From: a gamma proteobacterium symbiont of Bathyaustriella thionipta
GTDB lineage: Bacteria; Pseudomonadota; Gammaproteobacteria; Chromatiales; Chromatiaceae
Direction: 5' to 3'
Length of the DNA: 13,324 nt
Assembly (NCBI GenBank): GCA_025656895.1
Contig: JAHXHF010000177.1
Span: 1-13,324, forward strand
In this document: positions 1-6,196 of the stretch, piece by piece
Layout: each line of letters begins with the position of its first letter
Position numbering within the stretch: the stretch's first letter is position 1
Program-made: the position numbers and the translations under genes
Notes under the pieces: model-generated
The model's input: the letters and a program-made list of their open reading frames with translations, nothing else
Databases searched by the model: none
Told to the model about the DNA's origin: nothing

Positions 1-821
1 GGTGATGATTTACCTGGTAACTTTAAATTTGGCAATCAAGACGTTTTCGCAGAAGACATAGACCGGTCAGTACGACAAGAGAGGAATACCCAAAGCTTGC
101 TAATGCCGCAATGGAAGGAGAGGCAGGAGGTTCCTCAGCCGGAGGTGAGCATCCGAAATTTACGGCATATAGCCATGAGCGTTCTGCACATGTAATTGTC
201 AAGTTTTCACCTAGAGGTGATAACGATGTTACACGCCGATGGCGAGATATATTAATAACAGAATACCATGCCTCACACGTGTTGAATGAGCATGGTCTTT
301 CAGCAGCAGAAACTGACCTGTTTGAAGAGGACGGACGCTTGTTTTTGGAATCAATTCGTTTTGATCGTTCAGGTGAGTTTGGGCGAAGCTCAATGATATC
401 TCTGCAATCTATTGATGCTGAATTTCTGGGTTCTGGAGGAAGCTGGCCACAAGTGATAGATGGTCTATTTAAACTGGGTTTGCTCGGGCATTTTCATCAT
501 TTTGATGCAAAAGTATTATGGCTTTTTGGTCAACTAATTAACAATACAGACATGCATTTAGGAAATTTAAGTATGGGTATAGATGGAGGTGTGTTTAGAT
601 TGCTGCCTGCGTATGACATGTGTTCTATGGGATTCGCACCTAAAAGTACCGGTGAAGTAACTCCGTTTACCTTTGTAGTGCCTGAAACCAACGTAGAAGG
701 CCTTGATGAAGACAAGGTGTCTCTGGCGAAAAATGCGGCACGTGATTTTTGGAAAAGGGTTGAAAGCGATAAACGCATTTCGAGAGAGTTTTCAGAATTC
801 CTGGTAAACAAAATCATATGA
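1..821 (+). pseudogene. HipA-like serine/threonine kinase, 3' part, frameshifted
   Basis: This is the C-terminal part of a HipA-family (YjjJ-like) kinase, a family best known as toxin kinases of toxin-antitoxin pairs. The gene enters from the left edge in frame 1 (GDDLPGNFKFG at the start) and continues in frame 3 from about position 81. The junction lies in a short AG repeat (caagagaggaa, 76-86); removing one AG rejoins the frames as RQEEYPKLANAAMEGE, as expected for the family. The ATG at 111 is therefore internal, not a true start. Counting from that ATG, visible motifs are GSSAGGEHPKF (7-17, Gly-rich ATP loop), VIVKF (28-32, nucleotide-binding Lys31), NNTDMHLGN (144-152, catalytic Asp147 and metal-ligand Asn152) and PAYDM (metal-binding Asp). 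The kinase core looks intact, so only the frame break argues against function. The family call is confident; loss of function is inferred. Confidence 0.8.
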
Positions 822-875
822 AAGCAGGTCAGTGAATCAATGAAGGCAGGAATTAGAACCAAAAAAGAACCAAAG

Positions 876-938
876 GTGGTTAGGTCTTGCCATCAGCCCG
901 GACTAACATTGCAGTTAGGCAAAAGGCAAGACCTGACC
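876..938. repeat. REP-like compound palindrome
   Basis: Perfect 10-bp inverted arms aggtcttgcc (882-891) and ggcaagacct (925-934) enclose 33 nt. The arms extend outward to 878/938 with one G-T wobble. Inside the loop is a second small stem, ctaac (903-907) and gttag (914-918). The layout resembles REP-type palindromes mobilised by RAYT transposases, but no transposase is visible here and the copy number cannot be judged. It lies just downstream of the hipA-like fragment and of the converging gene at 977-1402, so it might also end transcription, although it lacks a T-tract. Confidence 0.5.
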
Positions 939-972
939 CCACTTCCACACTTCCATTGTGACCCCACTTCCA
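934..972. repeat. Two direct copies of a 14-mer
   Basis: The 14-mer tgaccccacttcca occurs at 934-947 and 959-972, 25 bp apart. A third partial copy, acttcca, lies at 949-955. The first copy overlaps the right arm of the adjacent palindrome, so the repeats probably belong to the same REP-like element or reflect slippage beside it. Confidence 0.6.
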
Positions 973-976
973 GACC

Positions 977-1402
977 TCATTTCCCATTAATTAAAGTGAT
1001 TCCTAGCTGGTTTGCTAGCAATATTATTCCGCAGATTATTGCCGGAAATAGTACTGCGACAACTGAAATTGTAATGCCAAGCTTTAGGAGAATCGGAGCA
1101 ATGTTTGTTGCGTTTTCGCCCCACAATTTGAGCAATATAATTTCACTAATCCAACCTCCCGTATACGCCAAATTGACCAATATCGGAGATATAGCAATGA
1201 GCAAGGGTTCAACCAAATCCTCTCCGGGTTTTATTGCTCCAGAAGCATTTGCAAAATAGTAAAATAATGCTAACCCTATAGTTCCAGCTATCCCTATCAA
1301 TATATTATAAGGTATACGGCGCAATTCCCACCATAGAATAACTTGAAGTATTTTCTTTGGAGCAGTGGGTTCCTTAAAAGTCCATCTCCATAGCTTGTTC
1401 AT
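977..1402 (-). CDS. Hypothetical small membrane protein, probable integron cassette gene
   Basis: The 141-residue protein has hydrophobic segments at about residues 34-54, 63-90 (interrupted by YTGGW) and 102-133, suggesting three or four membrane helices. A basic aromatic N-terminal part contains WWELRRIPYN (24-33). I do not recognise a function. The ATG at 1402 lies 35 nt inside the core site GTTATGC (minus strand, 1443-1437) of the preceding attC, so the gene is the first one of the next cassette. No Shine-Dalgarno sequence is apparent, which is common in cassette genes. No matching attC follows the stop codon at 977; the REP-like palindrome begins about 40 bp beyond it. The cassette end may therefore have been lost or degraded. 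The coding call is supported by its length, its membrane pattern and the cassette context. Confidence 0.7.
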   Translation of the reverse strand: MNKLWRWTFKEPTAPKKILQVILWWELRRIPYNILIGIAGTIGLALFYYFANASGAIKPGEDLVEPLLIAISPILVNLAYTGGWISEIILLKLWGENATNIAPILLKLGITISVVAVLFPAIICGIILLANQLGITLINGK

Positions 1403-1436
1403 TTGTGCGACGCTTGGGAATACGTGTATTTATTGG

Positions 1437-1497
1437 GCATAACGCCATGCTCAGCGGTGCGCGCCTTTGGCGCGTCCGCTGGAGCTATTAGTTAAGC
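1437..1497 (-). repeat. Integron attC recombination site
   Basis: The 61-bp site has the attC layout. In cassette (minus-strand) direction it runs from GCTTAAC (1497-1491, fitting RYYYAAC) to GTTATGC (1443-1437, one mismatch to GTTRRRY). On the plus strand the two halves pair: gcataac with gttaagc (6 of 7); an unpaired 5-nt spacer on each side (1444-1448 and 1486-1490); gctc with gagc; agcgg with ccgct; cgcgcc (1460-1465) with ggcgcg (1469-1474); and a TTT tip. G1481 is extrahelical, and a T/G irregularity lies at 1458-1459 opposite T1475. Such bulged bases on the folded bottom strand guide integron integrases, and they fit cassettes reading on the minus strand, in agreement with the neighbouring genes. 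Confidence 0.85.
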
Positions 1498-1969
1498 ACG
1501 CCGAATTCATATTCCAAGTTTGCGCAGAATGCAAAAACTCTTGCCTCTCCGCTTCATCATTAAATGCTCTCATAGGTATGATAAAGGCATTGTTATTAGT
1601 TCCCTTGATGACTATTTCACTTCCAATAGATTCAATTTCTTTTATTTGGGCCCACGATCTTTTTCCAGATTGTTTTCCAATGGACGTCTCCAATCCATTG
1701 ACACTTATTGATAGAGTTCGTAAAGCTGGCTTAAACATTATTTGCGACCAAAGAGGAAATAGCACTAAACAGGCAAGAAATGACAAAATGGCGAATTTAA
1801 TAAAATCAGTAAAACTAAATCCGTCAGATATATTTATTACTGTATATGCGACCGCACATGAAACAGATATAATTAAATGATAAAGCCATAAACCATCGGG
1901 CTTAGCCCAAGATCGCCAGTACCAGCGCCATACTTCTTGCCTAGATGATGAATATCGGATTGTATGCAT
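1451..1969 (-). CDS. YcxB-like membrane protein in an integron cassette
   Basis: The 172-residue protein has two predicted membrane helices (about 28-46 and 56-74) followed by a soluble domain. The stretch RSWAQIKEIE (104-113) and the later FIIPMRAF (129-136) with an acidic EAERQEFL tail match the pattern of YcxB-like domains. The role of this family is unknown. The ATG at 1969 comes 5 nt after the core site GTTAAGC (1981-1975) and has no Shine-Dalgarno sequence. The last 15 or so residues (LTNSSSGRAKGAHR) are encoded by the attC site itself and the stop lies inside it. Both traits are typical of mobile gene cassettes. The cassette runs from about 1980 to 1443, roughly 540 bp, and holds only this gene. 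The family assignment rests on motif resemblance and is moderate. Confidence 0.75.
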   Translation of the reverse strand: MHTIRYSSSRQEVWRWYWRSWAKPDGLWLYHLIISVSCAVAYTVINISDGFSFTDFIKFAILSFLACLVLFPLWSQIMFKPALRTLSISVNGLETSIGKQSGKRSWAQIKEIESIGSEIVIKGTNNNAFIIPMRAFNDEAERQEFLHSAQTWNMNSACLTNSSSGRAKGAHR

Positions 1970-1974
1970 ATTGT

Positions 1975-1981
1975 GCTTAAC
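1975..1981 (-). other. Upstream integron core site (cassette boundary)
   Basis: GTTAAGC on the minus strand (plus gcttaac) fits GTTRRRY and is identical to the complement of the inverse core at 1491-1497. It marks the 5' boundary of the cassette carrying the YcxB-like gene, whose ATG begins 5 nt later. Confidence 0.6.
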
Positions 1982-2234
1982 ATTTTACTAGACTGCAACA
2001 GGATAATACAGCACTAGACAGTCTGCTATCTAACACTCTAACATCCTACCATCAAAATTTGATTTACACTCTTTCCGAAATTCCAAAAGGTATTAAATAC
2101 CATACAAAAAACGCTATCTGTCTTGAATATACTGGCATATTTCAGGAATACTCTGAAATAAAAAGCAACAAGGTCAAATCCGATTGACAACCAAATGAAT
2201 TCATTTTATCTCTCAACAGTCTGTTTTGCAGACA
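1982..2234. other. Noncoding stretch, possible attI-like platform
   Basis: This AT-rich stretch has no convincing gene on either strand. On the minus strand, two further core-like heptamers, GTTAGAT (2034-2028) and GTTAGAG (2042-2036), lie about 50-60 bp upstream of the cassette boundary core. Related segments ctagactgc (1989-1997) and ctagacagtctgc (2014-2026) are also seen. attI sites carry several weak integrase-binding heptamers upstream of the crossover core, so this could be an attI or its remnant. No integrase gene adjoins it, and the idea is speculative. The right part, to 2234, is the 3' flank of the CYTH gene and shows no clear terminator. Confidence 0.3.
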
Positions 2235-2708
2235 TCACTTCTTCCACTCTTTCCAGGGATGGCTCACCAGGTTTACATTAAAATAGCGTACATCATGACT
2301 GACTTCTTCTCCCAGCCAGTCGGGTTTTTCAAAAACGCTGTCTTCAGCGGGTAATTCGATTTCGGCTACTACCAGGCCTTTGTTGGCACCTTCGAATACA
2401 TCAATCTCCCAGGTATAGCCTGCGTACCGAACCTGATAGCGGGTTTTCTCAATCAGGCTACCCAGCAGCAGTTTGTCCAGCATGTCCTGCGCGTCCTGCA
2501 AGGGGATGGGGTATTCATATTCCTGCCGGGACAGCCCCCACTCTACGCTTTTAAGATTCAGCCAGGCCTGATCATCACTGATGCGTACCCGCAGGGAGAC
2601 ATTCTCGGCCGGTGTCAGATAACCCTGAATCATTTGGCTTTGCCGGTAAACAGCCGCTTTCCAGTGGTCATTCAGCAGCAAAAACTTGCGTTCTATTTCA
2701 ATAGCCAT
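2235..2708 (-). CDS. CYTH-domain protein, probable inorganic triphosphatase
   Basis: The protein has 157 residues and consists of a single CYTH domain. The signature ExExK is EIERK (residues 4-8). Alternating charged residues line the predicted triphosphate tunnel: LRVRI, LNLKS, SRQEYE, EKTRYQVR, WEIDVF, VVAEIEL, and DVRYFN near the end. Family members hydrolyse inorganic triphosphate or related metal-bound triphosphates. The closest characterised architecture I know is the short NePPPase of Nitrosomonas europaea, which also has a GLSRQEYE stretch and a W-GEEV-RY ending. The long CyaB/ThTPase types and E. coli YgiF with its CHAD domain fit less well. The gene follows rlmD by 12 nt on the same strand and is probably cotranscribed. 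The biochemical substrate is inferred; the fold is clear. Confidence 0.85.
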   Translation of the reverse strand: MAIEIERKFLLLNDHWKAAVYRQSQMIQGYLTPAENVSLRVRISDDQAWLNLKSVEWGLSRQEYEYPIPLQDAQDMLDKLLLGSLIEKTRYQVRYAGYTWEIDVFEGANKGLVVAEIELPAEDSVFEKPDWLGEEVSHDVRYFNVNLVSHPWKEWKK

Positions 2709-2720
2709 GCGCCTGGCGGC

Positions 2721-3530
2721 TTATTTTTTTTCAAAAAGGGCGATGGATTCTACATGCGCCGTATGCGGAAACATGTCCATGACTCCGACCTTGAGCAGAC
2801 GATAACCCAGTTCATTGACCAGAATTCCGGCGTCTCGCGCCAATGTTCCCGGATAACAGGATACATACACAATTCGCTGTACACCCAGTTTCGGCAACAG
2901 GGGCAGAATTTCTTTTGCACCACTACGCGGTGGGTCCAGTAAGGCTTTGTTGTAGCTCTGCTTCAGCCAGGGTTCATTATCCAGCGTTTCATACAGATTG
3001 GCGGTGTAATAGCAGACATTATCCAGACCGTTGGCTTGCGCATTGGCGCGCGCACGCGCTACCAGATCCGCATCCCCTTCCACCCCGGTAACCGATGCCG
3101 CAAAACGGGCTATGGGCAGGGTAAAATTACCCAGGCCACAGAATAAGTCCAGAACCTGATCATTTTCATCCGGCTGCAAAAGTTGCATTGCCAGCTTCAG
3201 CATGGAGCGGTTCAGTTCAGCATTCACCTGAGTGAAATCTGAAGGCTGAAAAGCGATGCTCAGATCATAATCCGGCAGTTTATAGGCCAGTTCTACCGGA
3301 TCATGTAGTGGATAAAGACTTTCCGCATTGCCCGGTTGCAGGTAAACATGAATACCACTCTGGCTTTCAAAATCAGCCAGAAGCTGCAAATCGGCCGATG
3401 TGGGTTCCTGCAGAATACGAAAAACAAAAACTTCCTTTTCACCATCAGCGGCAAATTCAATTTGCGGCACCTGTTCACGGATGGAAAGTTGTTCAATCAA
3501 GTGAGCAATCTGCGGCAAGCGTGTTCCCAC
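2721..3530 (-). CDS. rlmD: 23S rRNA m5U1939 methyltransferase RlmD, C-terminal part
   Basis: This 269-codon part continues in the same frame after the TAA at 3533-3531 and opens with GTG at 3530, directly after that stop. It carries the catalytic half of RlmD: SAM-binding DLFCGLGNFT (128-137) and GVEGDADLV, substrate motif DPPRSG (199-204), SCYPGTLARD with nucleophile Cys225, and HVESIALF with catalytic base Glu261. RlmD methylates C5 of U1939 in 23S rRNA through a covalent Cys adduct. Joined with 3531-4061 it makes about 446 residues, close to E. coli RlmD (433). It is unclear whether this half is translated alone; no good Shine-Dalgarno sequence precedes GTG, but stop-start coupling is possible. 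Alone it would lack the TRAM domain and the Fe-S cysteines. Confidence 0.85.
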   Translation of the reverse strand: MGTRLPQIAHLIEQLSIREQVPQIEFAADGEKEVFVFRILQEPTSADLQLLADFESQSGIHVYLQPGNAESLYPLHDPVELAYKLPDYDLSIAFQPSDFTQVNAELNRSMLKLAMQLLQPDENDQVLDLFCGLGNFTLPIARFAASVTGVEGDADLVARARANAQANGLDNVCYYTANLYETLDNEPWLKQSYNKALLDPPRSGAKEILPLLPKLGVQRIVYVSCYPGTLARDAGILVNELGYRLLKVGVMDMFPHTAHVESIALFEKK

Positions 3531-4061
3531 TTACGGATTCAGCACCGGGCAACTTTTCAGGTCGGCAATATAACTATTGCCACGCTCACGGAAACCCACC
3601 AGAACGCGCTCTTTTTTGTGCACATAACGCACGCCCAGACGCGCTTTATCACGATAGCCCCAACCCGTACCCGCCTGCAGGGGCGGCAGTACCGTTTCCG
3701 ACTCAAGCTCAAGCTTGCCAATATGCTGTAGATTATCCAGCAATATCTGCTGCTTGGCTGCAATCTGTGCCCGTGGGCTCATGTGCTGTGTACTGCAACC
3801 ACCGCACAGACCAAAATGCTCGCATCCCGGCTCTACCCGATCCGGTGAAGCCTGCAATACTTCTATAGCAACGCCTTCATCCCAGGTTTTCCGCCGCCCG
3901 GTATAGCGAAAAAGAACCCGCTCACCCGGCAAAGCCGCCGCAACAAAAACGGTTTTACCATCAATTCGGGTGACACCCCGGCAGCTATGATCCAGTGAGC
4001 TGATTTCTGCCTCTTGCGGCTCCTTTGGTAGCGAACGGCTACGTCTTCTGCGCTTACTCAT
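3531..4061 (-). CDS. rlmD: RlmD N-terminal part, ended by an in-frame TAA
   Basis: The 176-residue product begins with a basic tail, followed by a TRAM RNA-binding domain (about 20-75: HSCRGVTRIDGKTVFV, LPGERV) and the [4Fe-4S] ligands Cys80, Cys86, Cys89 and Cys171 in CEHFGLCGGC and CPVL. The spacing matches E. coli RlmD. The reading frame stops at TAA right after CPVLNP, where homologs continue into the central domain without a break. A single substitution, for example from AAA, GAA or CAA, would explain it. The ATG at 4061 lies 3 bp after the DUF1318 lipoprotein stop codon, so translation is probably coupled. The gene is either a fresh nonsense mutant, a split protein or a sequence error. 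Confidence 0.85.
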   Translation of the reverse strand: MSKRRRRSRSLPKEPQEAEISSLDHSCRGVTRIDGKTVFVAAALPGERVLFRYTGRRKTWDEGVAIEVLQASPDRVEPGCEHFGLCGGCSTQHMSPRAQIAAKQQILLDNLQHIGKLELESETVLPPLQAGTGWGYRDKARLGVRYVHKKERVLVGFRERGNSYIADLKSCPVLNP

Positions 4062-4064
4062 ATT

Positions 4065-4664
4065 TTATTTCTTGACCCAGCTACCGTTTGATTTCTGATA
4101 CCACCAACCGCGTGGTGCGGCATCTACCCAGCTTTTGCTGAAGGTGGCACGTATCTCGGCCTCCCACTCCGGGTGACCATTAGCCCGAGCAATTTCACGA
4201 TACAGGGCATTGCGGTCCGCATTTTCCGCATTCAGTAATTGTTTTAATTGCGAGCGCTGTTTCAGGGATACGGCTTTTTTATCACGCATTCCCAGCAGTG
4301 CATTATTGCTAAAACCAATAGCGCCGGACTGATAAAAGGGCTTCAGACGTGACACACGCTGCGCCATGGCCGCCTGTAAACGGCGTACCTCCGGTGTATT
4401 GGCAGTAAAAGAAGGTTGCGCGGCCTGAGCGCTGGGTATCACCCAATCCAGCACAACCGCAAACAGGCTGTTGCCCTGAGCTGGAACAAAGGACTGCGGC
4501 TGCTGCTCTAGCGGTTCCGCAGGCTCTACACCTTTTAACACGTCCGATGCAATACGATCGGCCACCGCCTCGGCCTGCGCAGCCGGAAAATAAACGTTGA
4601 TGGTGACACAGGCAGACAACACCACCAAAGCAAACACAAACAAGCCAACTTTAATGCTTTTCAT
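4065..4664 (-). CDS. DUF1318 (YdbL-like) lipoprotein
   Basis: The 199-residue protein has a lipoprotein signal peptide: MKSIKVG, a hydrophobic core, and lipobox LSAC with Cys19. TINVYFPAAQAEAVADRI follows at once, the usual opening of this family. The C-terminal domain (about 110-199) shows the DUF1318 pattern: a region of GAIGFSNNALLGMRD type, a conserved NADRNALYREIARANG, and a final G-W-Y-K-NGSWVKK. The function is unknown; related YdbL proteins are encoded beside outer-membrane proteins. I start it at the ATG at 4664. An upstream ATG at 4757 would put a non-signal-like leader in front and would overlap the promoter at 4696-4724. It heads the operon with rlmD and the CYTH gene. Confidence 0.8.
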   Translation of the reverse strand: MKSIKVGLFVFALVVLSACVTINVYFPAAQAEAVADRIASDVLKGVEPAEPLEQQPQSFVPAQGNSLFAVVLDWVIPSAQAAQPSFTANTPEVRRLQAAMAQRVSRLKPFYQSGAIGFSNNALLGMRDKKAVSLKQRSQLKQLLNAENADRNALYREIARANGHPEWEAEIRATFSKSWVDAAPRGWWYQKSNGSWVKK

Positions 4665-4695
4665 AGGAACATCCTGATTGCAACGGTAAAAGCGA

Positions 4696-4724
4696 ATTAT
4701 AGGCTGATTACACACAGGCATGAA
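4696..4724 (-). promoter_or_regulatory. Putative promoter of the DUF1318-rlmD-CYTH operon
   Basis: On the minus strand a perfect -10 box TATAAT (4701-4696) lies 17 bp from a weak -35 box TTCATG (4724-4719). It is about 30 bp upstream of the lipoprotein ATG, which supports the start at 4664. Confidence 0.45.
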
Positions 4725-4808
4725 ACAGGCTAAGCAAAAAAGCTGGCCGGAAGCCATTTTTTACGAGCACAGCGAACCCGCAGGGTTGCCTACAGGGATG
4801 TAGGCAAT

Positions 4809-4830
4809 AAAAAAGGCGCCCTAAGGCGCC
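4809..4830 (-). terminator. Rho-independent terminator after dsrE2
   Basis: On the minus strand a GGCGCC (4830-4825), loop TTAG, GGCGCC (4820-4815) hairpin is followed by six Ts (4814-4809). It lies about 27 bp past the dsrE2 stop codon, so it ends the rhd-tusA-dsrE2 operon and insulates the lipoprotein operon. Confidence 0.8.
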
Positions 4831-4856
4831 CTTTTCATTCTGAGGACGAAGACTGC

Positions 4857-5339
4857 TTAGATGTACAGGCAGATATCGGTTTCGCCGGCAAATTCAAAGA
4901 AGGTTGCCGCACCACCGTATTCAACATCCGAGATGAAATCAGCTGTATCCATATCGAACAGATCAACCGTCATCTGACAGGCGACGAATTTTACTTCGGC
5001 TTCCAGACACAGGGAGCGCAGATCATCAATACTGGCAACACCTTTGTCGGCCATTTTTTTCTTCATCATCATGGTCATCATGGCCTGCATACCCGGCAGG
5101 GTGGTACCCAGAACCGGAAACCATTTGTCCATTCCCATAGGCATGGGCATGCCGGGGTTACCCAGAGGGGTTACTTCAAGAGCCAGGCGTTTGCGGAGCA
5201 ACTGCAGTCCATAGAATGTAAAGAAAATCTGGGTTTCATACCCGAGTGCTGCTGCCGTAGACGCCAGAATGAAGGGCGGATAGGCCCAGTCCAGGGAACC
5301 TTTGGTGGCGATAATGGCCAACTTTTTCTCATCTGACAT
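4857..5339 (-). CDS. dsrE2: DsrE2-type sulfur-relay protein
   Basis: The 160-residue protein belongs to the DsrE/DsrF/DrsH-like superfamily, DsrE2 type. It opens with KKLAIIATKGSLDWAYPPF, the usual first strand and helix, and has a methionine-rich middle part (MPMPMGMDKW and MTMMMKKKM). The redox-active region is KFVACQMTVDLF with Cys121; other cysteines are Cys111 and Cys157 near the C-terminus. DsrE2 proteins bind sulfur on cysteine and exchange it with TusA and rhodanese in the cytoplasm of sulfur oxidizers. A GAGGAG Shine-Dalgarno sequence precedes the ATG by 9 nt. The gene follows tusA with a 60-nt gap, giving the conserved order rhd-tusA-dsrE2. Whether it is membrane-associated is not clear from the sequence. 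Confidence 0.88.
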   Translation of the reverse strand: MSDEKKLAIIATKGSLDWAYPPFILASTAAALGYETQIFFTFYGLQLLRKRLALEVTPLGNPGMPMPMGMDKWFPVLGTTLPGMQAMMTMMMKKKMADKGVASIDDLRSLCLEAEVKFVACQMTVDLFDMDTADFISDVEYGGAATFFEFAGETDICLYI

Positions 5340-5399
5340 CAGGTTTTTCTCCTCACTTGTACAATTTTTAAGGTTAATCTGTTCCTGGATTTTAAAAGA

Positions 5400-5624
5400 T
5401 CAGGATTTTTTAATATCAAAAACGAATTTTCCGCCTTCTTCGCCGGATGAAATCAGTTCATTTCCGGTTTGCTTGGCAAAAGCTTCGAAATCTTTTACTG
5501 AACCGGGATCGGTTGCGATGATATGTAATATCTGACCCGCTTCCATTCCACCCAGTGCCTTTTTTGCGCGCAGGATAGGGAGAGGGCAGTTCAGTCCACT
5601 TGCATCAAGTTCTTGATCGGCCAT
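5400..5624 (-). CDS. tusA: TusA sulfur carrier protein
   Basis: The 74-residue protein shows the SirA/TusA signature LDASGLNCPLPILRAKKAL, with the sulfur-carrying Cys13 in the CPxP motif. The rest (GQILHIIATDPGSVKDFEAFAKQ and a final beta strand) is typical. TusA accepts persulfide sulfur from a rhodanese or a cysteine desulfurase and hands it to partners such as DsrE proteins. Here the flanking rhodanese and dsrE2 genes point to sulfur oxidation rather than, or as well as, tRNA thiolation. A strong GGAGG (5637-5633) lies 8 nt before the ATG. Confidence 0.93.
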   Translation of the reverse strand: MADQELDASGLNCPLPILRAKKALGGMEAGQILHIIATDPGSVKDFEAFAKQTGNELISSGEEGGKFVFDIKKS

Positions 5625-5680
5625 GTTATAAACCTCCAGTAGGTTGGTTAAAAGTTAATTTCTCGTAGCATGAACGTTTA

Positions 5681-5709
5681 CTTATATGCTACTTTGAGCT
5701 CAAACGCAA
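5681..5709 (-). promoter_or_regulatory. Possible internal promoter for tusA-dsrE2
   Basis: In the 121-nt gap between rhd and tusA, minus-strand TTGCGT (5709-5704) and TATAAG (5686-5681) are separated by 17 bp. The -35 box is poor (3 of 6). It could boost tusA and dsrE2 over rhd. Confidence 0.35.
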
Positions 5710-5745
5710 GTTGAACACTGTTTTCAGGATGCTTTTTACGGCTCT

Positions 5746-6078
5746 TTATCCGGCTTTTGCCGGGGCGGAAACCAGCTCCAGACCACTGCGGGCCCAGGCA
5801 ATAATGCCACCCCGCAGGTTCACTGCATTGTCATAACCCTGCTGCGCCAGATAGGAACAGGCATGATACGAACGCGCGCCACTGCGGCAGTAAAGTATTA
5901 CTTCCTTATCTTTGGGAGGATCCTGGATTTTTAATGGAATCAAATGCATAGGAAGATGTTGAGCCTGTGGAAGGCAACCTTGAGCCACTTCCATATCACT
6001 GCGAATATCAAGCACAAGGATATCGTCGGATTCTTCCATCCGCTCAGCCAGTTGTTGTGCGTCAATTTCCTTTATCAT
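5746..6078 (-). CDS. Single-domain rhodanese (sulfurtransferase)
   Basis: The 110-residue protein is a single rhodanese domain. The active-site loop is CRSGARS with nucleophile Cys64. Family motifs LVLDIRSDMEVAQG (21-34) and YDNAVNLRGGIIAWARSGL near the C-terminus are present. There is no signal peptide, so it acts in the cytoplasm. It leads the rhd-tusA-dsrE2 operon and probably loads persulfide sulfur onto TusA or DsrE2; the donor in this organism is unknown. A GGAGG (6095-6091) sits 12 nt before the ATG, and a good sigma-70 promoter lies upstream. It corresponds by position to the rhodanese gene of purple sulfur bacterial clusters. Confidence 0.92.
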   Translation of the reverse strand: MIKEIDAQQLAERMEESDDILVLDIRSDMEVAQGCLPQAQHLPMHLIPLKIQDPPKDKEVILYCRSGARSYHACSYLAQQGYDNAVNLRGGIIAWARSGLELVSAPAKAG

Positions 6079-6121
6079 GATTCAAAAATACCTCCAAAAT
6101 CATGGAATAACCTAGCAAATT

Positions 6122-6150
6122 AGTATATTATTTTTCACTTATTTTTTCAA
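6122..6150 (-). promoter_or_regulatory. Sigma-70 promoter of rhd-tusA-dsrE2
   Basis: On the minus strand TTGAAA (6150-6145) and TATACT (6127-6122) each match consensus at 5 of 6 positions and are 17 bp apart. It lies in the 118-bp divergent region shared with cysG. Confidence 0.6.
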
Positions 6151-6196
6151 GCTGTACAGCTCCAGCGGCAACAGCGCTTTTGAGAACTAAAAAACT

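Noticed and set aside
903..918. Second attC from gcctaac and gttagtc motifs on the minus strand
   Set aside because: The two heptamers are only 6 nt apart, far too close for an attC, and they belong to the inner stem of the REP-like palindrome.
840..1259. Open frame of 139 codons on the plus strand
   Set aside because: It overlaps the noncoding palindrome and runs antisense to the membrane-protein gene at 977-1402. Its translation has no family-like pattern.
1467..1880. Plus-strand open frame of 137 codons
   Set aside because: Antisense to the YcxB-like cassette gene, which has cassette start and stop geometry and a recognisable domain.
2219..2233. Small hairpin gtctg/cagac after the CYTH gene
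   Set aside because: Only 5 bp with no following T-tract on the minus strand, so I do not call it a terminator.
3308..3868. Plus-strand open frame of 186 codons across the rlmD break
   Set aside because: It is antisense to both conserved rlmD halves, and its composition is unlike a folded protein.
4065..4757. Longer lipoprotein start at 4757
   Set aside because: It adds 31 residues with no signal-peptide character before a perfect lipoprotein signal and would place the likely promoter inside the gene.
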